A stretch of 64,000 nucleotides of DNA from Streptomyces agglomeratus. Its GTDB lineage: Bacteria; Actinomycetota; Actinomycetes; Streptomycetales; Streptomycetaceae. Below the pieces are notes generated by a model, which did no database searches, had not been told where the DNA came from, and saw only the letters and a list, made by a program, of their open reading frames with translations. Made by a program: the position numbers and the translations under genes. The stretch spans positions 4,904,501-4,968,500 of the forward strand of contig NZ_MEHJ01000001.1 of assembly GCF_001746415.1 (NCBI RefSeq), given 5' to 3'. Of the stretch, positions 62,030 to 64,000 are shown piece by piece. Position 1 is the first letter of the stretch, and each line of letters begins with the position of its first letter.

Positions 62030-62298
62030 TAGCCACCAACCATGGTATCTGGCCGGCGGCTCGTGGGGTATGTGGCGCAGGGTTGTGCGGCTGTTCGGCG
62101 CTCCCCTCGGTCGCGATACCAGGTACTTGTGGGCTTCCGGTCGCCCTCCCGCAGGGTTCCCCATGCCCGGCGTTTGAAGTGGCGGGTGTCGAGGCCGACT
62201 TGAGCGACCGCTCCCGCAATGGGCAGAAGGCGCCCCCACCATCGGCCCGCACGTCGCTCCGTACACCGGCCACCCACCCGCCTCGGAACGTCAGAACC

Positions 62299-63807
62299 TC
62301 AGAACCTCGGCTCCGCCGTCTGTGCCGCTACCAGTTCCGCCGCTTCCTGCTTCGTTTCCACCGACGGCGGGGAGCCTGCCAGCGGCTGTTGGGCGGTTTC
62401 CTTCATGCACGCCACCGCGATGACGCCGATGAGTGCCGCCGCCATGGAGTAGTACGCGGGCATCAGGTTGTTGCCGGTGAGGCTGATCAGGCCCGTGATG
62501 ACCAGCGGGGTCGTGCCGCCGAACAGTGAGGCGGAGAGGTTGTAGCCGACCGACAGCGACCCGTACCTGACGTGCGTCGGGAAGAGCGCCGGGAGCGCCG
62601 CCGACATCGTGCCCAGCAGGCAGACCAGCGACAGGCCGAGCATCAGCATGCCCGCGCTGATGGCCGGGATGCTGCCCTGCTTGATCAGGAGGAAGGACGG
62701 GAGCGAGAGGAAGAAGAAGCCGAGCATGCCCGCCATCAGCAGTGGCTTGCGGCCGAAGCGGTCGTTCAGGCGGCCGACCTGGCTGATGACGGCCATCAGG
62801 CAGACCATCACGCCGAGCAGGACGAGCAGCCCGTGTGTCTCGCTGTAGCCGAGTTCGTCGGAGAGGTACGTCGGCATGTACGACAGCAGCATGTAGTCGG
62901 TGACGTTGTACGCGCCGACGAGGGCGATGCACAGGATCAGCGTCGGCCAGTACTGCCGGAAGATCCTCGCGAGGTCTCCCTTGGCGGTGCTCTCCGCGGG
63001 GTCGGCGGCCTCGGACGCGCGGACGTTGCCGCTTTCCAGCTTCTGGAAGGCGGGGGTCTCGTCGAGTCGCATCCGCAGATAGAGGCCGACGAGGCCGAGC
63101 GGGCCGGCGACGAGGAACGGGAGGCGCCAGCCCCATGCTTCCATGGCGTCCGAGCCGAGCCAGGCGGTGAGGACGGTCACGAGGCCGGCGGCGCCGGTGT
63201 ACCCGGCGAGGGTGCCGAATTCGAGGAAGCTGCCGAAGAAGCCGCGGCGCTTGTCGGGGGCGTACTCCGCGATGAATGTCGACGCGCCGCCGTACTCGCC
63301 GCCGGTGGAGAAGCCCTGCACCAGCCGGAAGAAGATGAGCAGGACCGGCGCCCAGAAGCCGATGGTGGCGTACGAGGGGATCAGGCCGATGGCGAACGTG
63401 CCGACGGCCATGAGGATCATGGTGAGGGCGAGGACCTTCTTGCGGCCCAGTTTGTCCCCCATCGGTCCGAACACCATGCCGCCGACGGGTCGTACGAGGA
63501 AGGCGACCGCGAAGGTCGCGAAGGAGGAGAGGAGTTGGGCCGTGTCGTTCCCGGACGGGAAGAAGACGTGGCCGATCGTCACCGCCAGGTAGCTGTAGAT
63601 GCCGAAGTCGAACCATTCCATGGCGTTGCCGAGCGAGGCCGCTTTGACGGCGCGCCTGACCGACGCTTCGTCGGTGATGGTGATGTCGGAGCGGCGCAGC
63701 GGCGGGTTCTTCCTTCTCCGGGCAGCGCGGAAGAGGGTGCGGTGGCGCTTGATCGCTTCGGGATCGGCCACGTGGTCGGGGCCGGAGCCGGGGCCGGTGG
63801 CCGCCAT
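62299..63807 (-). CDS. MHS-family MFS transporter (ProP-like proline/betaine or organic acid symporter)
   Basis: 502 residues, about 12 membrane segments. The metabolite:H+ symporter signature is seen in NAMEWFDFGIYSYLAVTIGHVFFP, RPVGGMVFGPMGDKLGRKKVLALTM and LLIFFRLVQGFSTGGEYGGASTFIAEYAP. ATG 63807 (MAATGPGSG) follows AAAGGAA; an upstream Met would add 23 residues without support. The real substrate (betaine, proline, citrate or 2-oxoglutarate) cannot be read. The gap from 62030 to 62298 holds no gene. Confidence 0.9.
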   Translation of the reverse strand: MAATGPGSGPDHVADPEAIKRHRTLFRAARRRKNPPLRRSDITITDEASVRRAVKAASLGNAMEWFDFGIYSYLAVTIGHVFFPSGNDTAQLLSSFATFAVAFLVRPVGGMVFGPMGDKLGRKKVLALTMILMAVGTFAIGLIPSYATIGFWAPVLLIFFRLVQGFSTGGEYGGASTFIAEYAPDKRRGFFGSFLEFGTLAGYTGAAGLVTVLTAWLGSDAMEAWGWRLPFLVAGPLGLVGLYLRMRLDETPAFQKLESGNVRASEAADPAESTAKGDLARIFRQYWPTLILCIALVGAYNVTDYMLLSYMPTYLSDELGYSETHGLLVLLGVMVCLMAVISQVGRLNDRFGRKPLLMAGMLGFFFLSLPSFLLIKQGSIPAISAGMLMLGLSLVCLLGTMSAALPALFPTHVRYGSLSVGYNLSASLFGGTTPLVITGLISLTGNNLMPAYYSMAAALIGVIAVACMKETAQQPLAGSPPSVETKQEAAELVAAQTAEPRF

Positions 63808-63885
63808 GGCAGGTTCCTTTCCTCGGACGCGGAGGCGTTTTCCAATGTCCAAGTGGAACTGCTGCCTTCTATTCAATGCCGCAAA

Positions 63886-63912
63886 CCAAGGTCCCCGGTT
63901 CCGGGACCTTGG
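63886..63912 (-). terminator. Hairpin terminator of bcp
   Basis: CCAAGGTCCC (63886-63895) and GGGACCTTGG (63903-63912) are exact complements around CGGTTCC, 18 bases past the bcp stop on the minus strand. Confidence 0.87.
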
Positions 63913-63930
63913 TCACATCCTCGCGGGTCC

Positions 63931-64000
63931 TCAGATGCCGAGGTCCTTGATGATCTTCGCTACGTGGCCCGTCGCCTTGACGTTGTACAGGGCGCGCTCG
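63931..64000 (-). CDS. bcp: Thioredoxin-dependent peroxiredoxin (BCP/PrxQ), last 22 codons
   Basis: Only the C-terminus is in the window: ERALYNVKATGHVAKIIKDL then GI and stop. The ALYNVKATGHVAKIIKDLGI ending is the one I remember for Streptomyces BCP-type peroxiredoxins, which reduce hydroperoxides with thioredoxin. The catalytic cysteine lies outside the window. The call rests on this short stretch. Confidence 0.75.
   Translation of the reverse strand, partial: ERALYNVKATGHVAKIIKDLGI

Noticed and set aside
59930..62266. 778-codon minus-strand frame opposite rph, lipoprotein and rdgB
   Set aside because: It crosses three real genes and the tRNA-Leu, with no domain of its own.

Overview
The window is high-GC actinobacterial DNA of Streptomyces type. 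It has GTG and TTG starts, many apparently leaderless genes, an SsgA-like sporulation protein, DasR-type (dre) operators, RDD and DUF2510 proteins, and PQQ-domain Ser/Thr kinases. From memory, the gene order (malic enzyme, HU, murA, ..., ssgG, ..., clpS, cysO-cysM, nagE/nagF, rph, rdgB, bcp) follows the Streptomyces coelicolor core region around SCO2951 to SCO2901. I could not run a search to confirm this.

Layout. 1-4.4 kb: end of a malic enzyme gene, HU, a micro-ORF for a tiny secreted peptide behind 14-bp repeats, murA, yqgE and DUF3039. 4.5-9.3 kb: a chito-oligosaccharide/GlcNAc-type ABC importer without its own ATPase, with a GH20 hexosaminidase, a dre-like site and a separate palindrome in front. 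9.6-14.3 kb: a three-subunit molybdenum hydroxylase whose Fe-S subunit carries a long disordered extension. 14.4-19.7 kb: two membrane Ser/Thr kinases with PQQ-type sensor domains and an upstream pseudokinase. 20-25.9 kb: Tat-exported lactonase, tRNA-Cys, MFS pump, helicase and an IclR regulator.

26.05-27.84 kb is a complete 1776-bp IS1634-type insertion sequence with 16-bp inverted repeats and a 6-bp target duplication. It lies directly against the apparent -10 box of a Lon-like (S16) protease gene. 28.5-38.3 kb: MFS pump/small protein/ArsR operon, Lrp plus hppD, a beta-propeller protein followed by a cobalt-type nitrile hydratase whose beta subunit is split over two genes, a TPR protein, a GlcD-type oxidase and ssgG. 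38.5-44.3 kb: two RDD membrane proteins and a secreted M6 metalloprotease. 44.7-47.8 kb: pncA/pncB NAD salvage, clpS and DUF2017.

48-54.7 kb: an amino acid permease, a Mec-like JAMM protease, a cobalamin riboswitch with a BtuFCD-type importer, and a cysteine-rich leader peptide before cysO-cysM. The B12 cassette separates the Mec-like gene from cysO-cysM, which are contiguous in Mycobacterium tuberculosis. 54.7-64 kb: dispersed repeats, a membrane-anchored PemK-like protein, an MBL hydrolase, the GlcNAc PTS genes (two EIIC, one EIIB) with dre operators, rph, a lipoprotein, rdgB, tRNA-Leu, a ProP-like transporter and the end of bcp.

Two themes recur. Amino-sugar uptake appears at both ends of the window (ABC importer plus hexosaminidase, and the PTS), both with DasR-like sites. 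Cofactor and sulfur metabolism (Co nitrile hydratase, B12 import, CysO-dependent cysteine synthesis) fills the middle. No prophage, CRISPR array or antibiotic gene cluster was seen.
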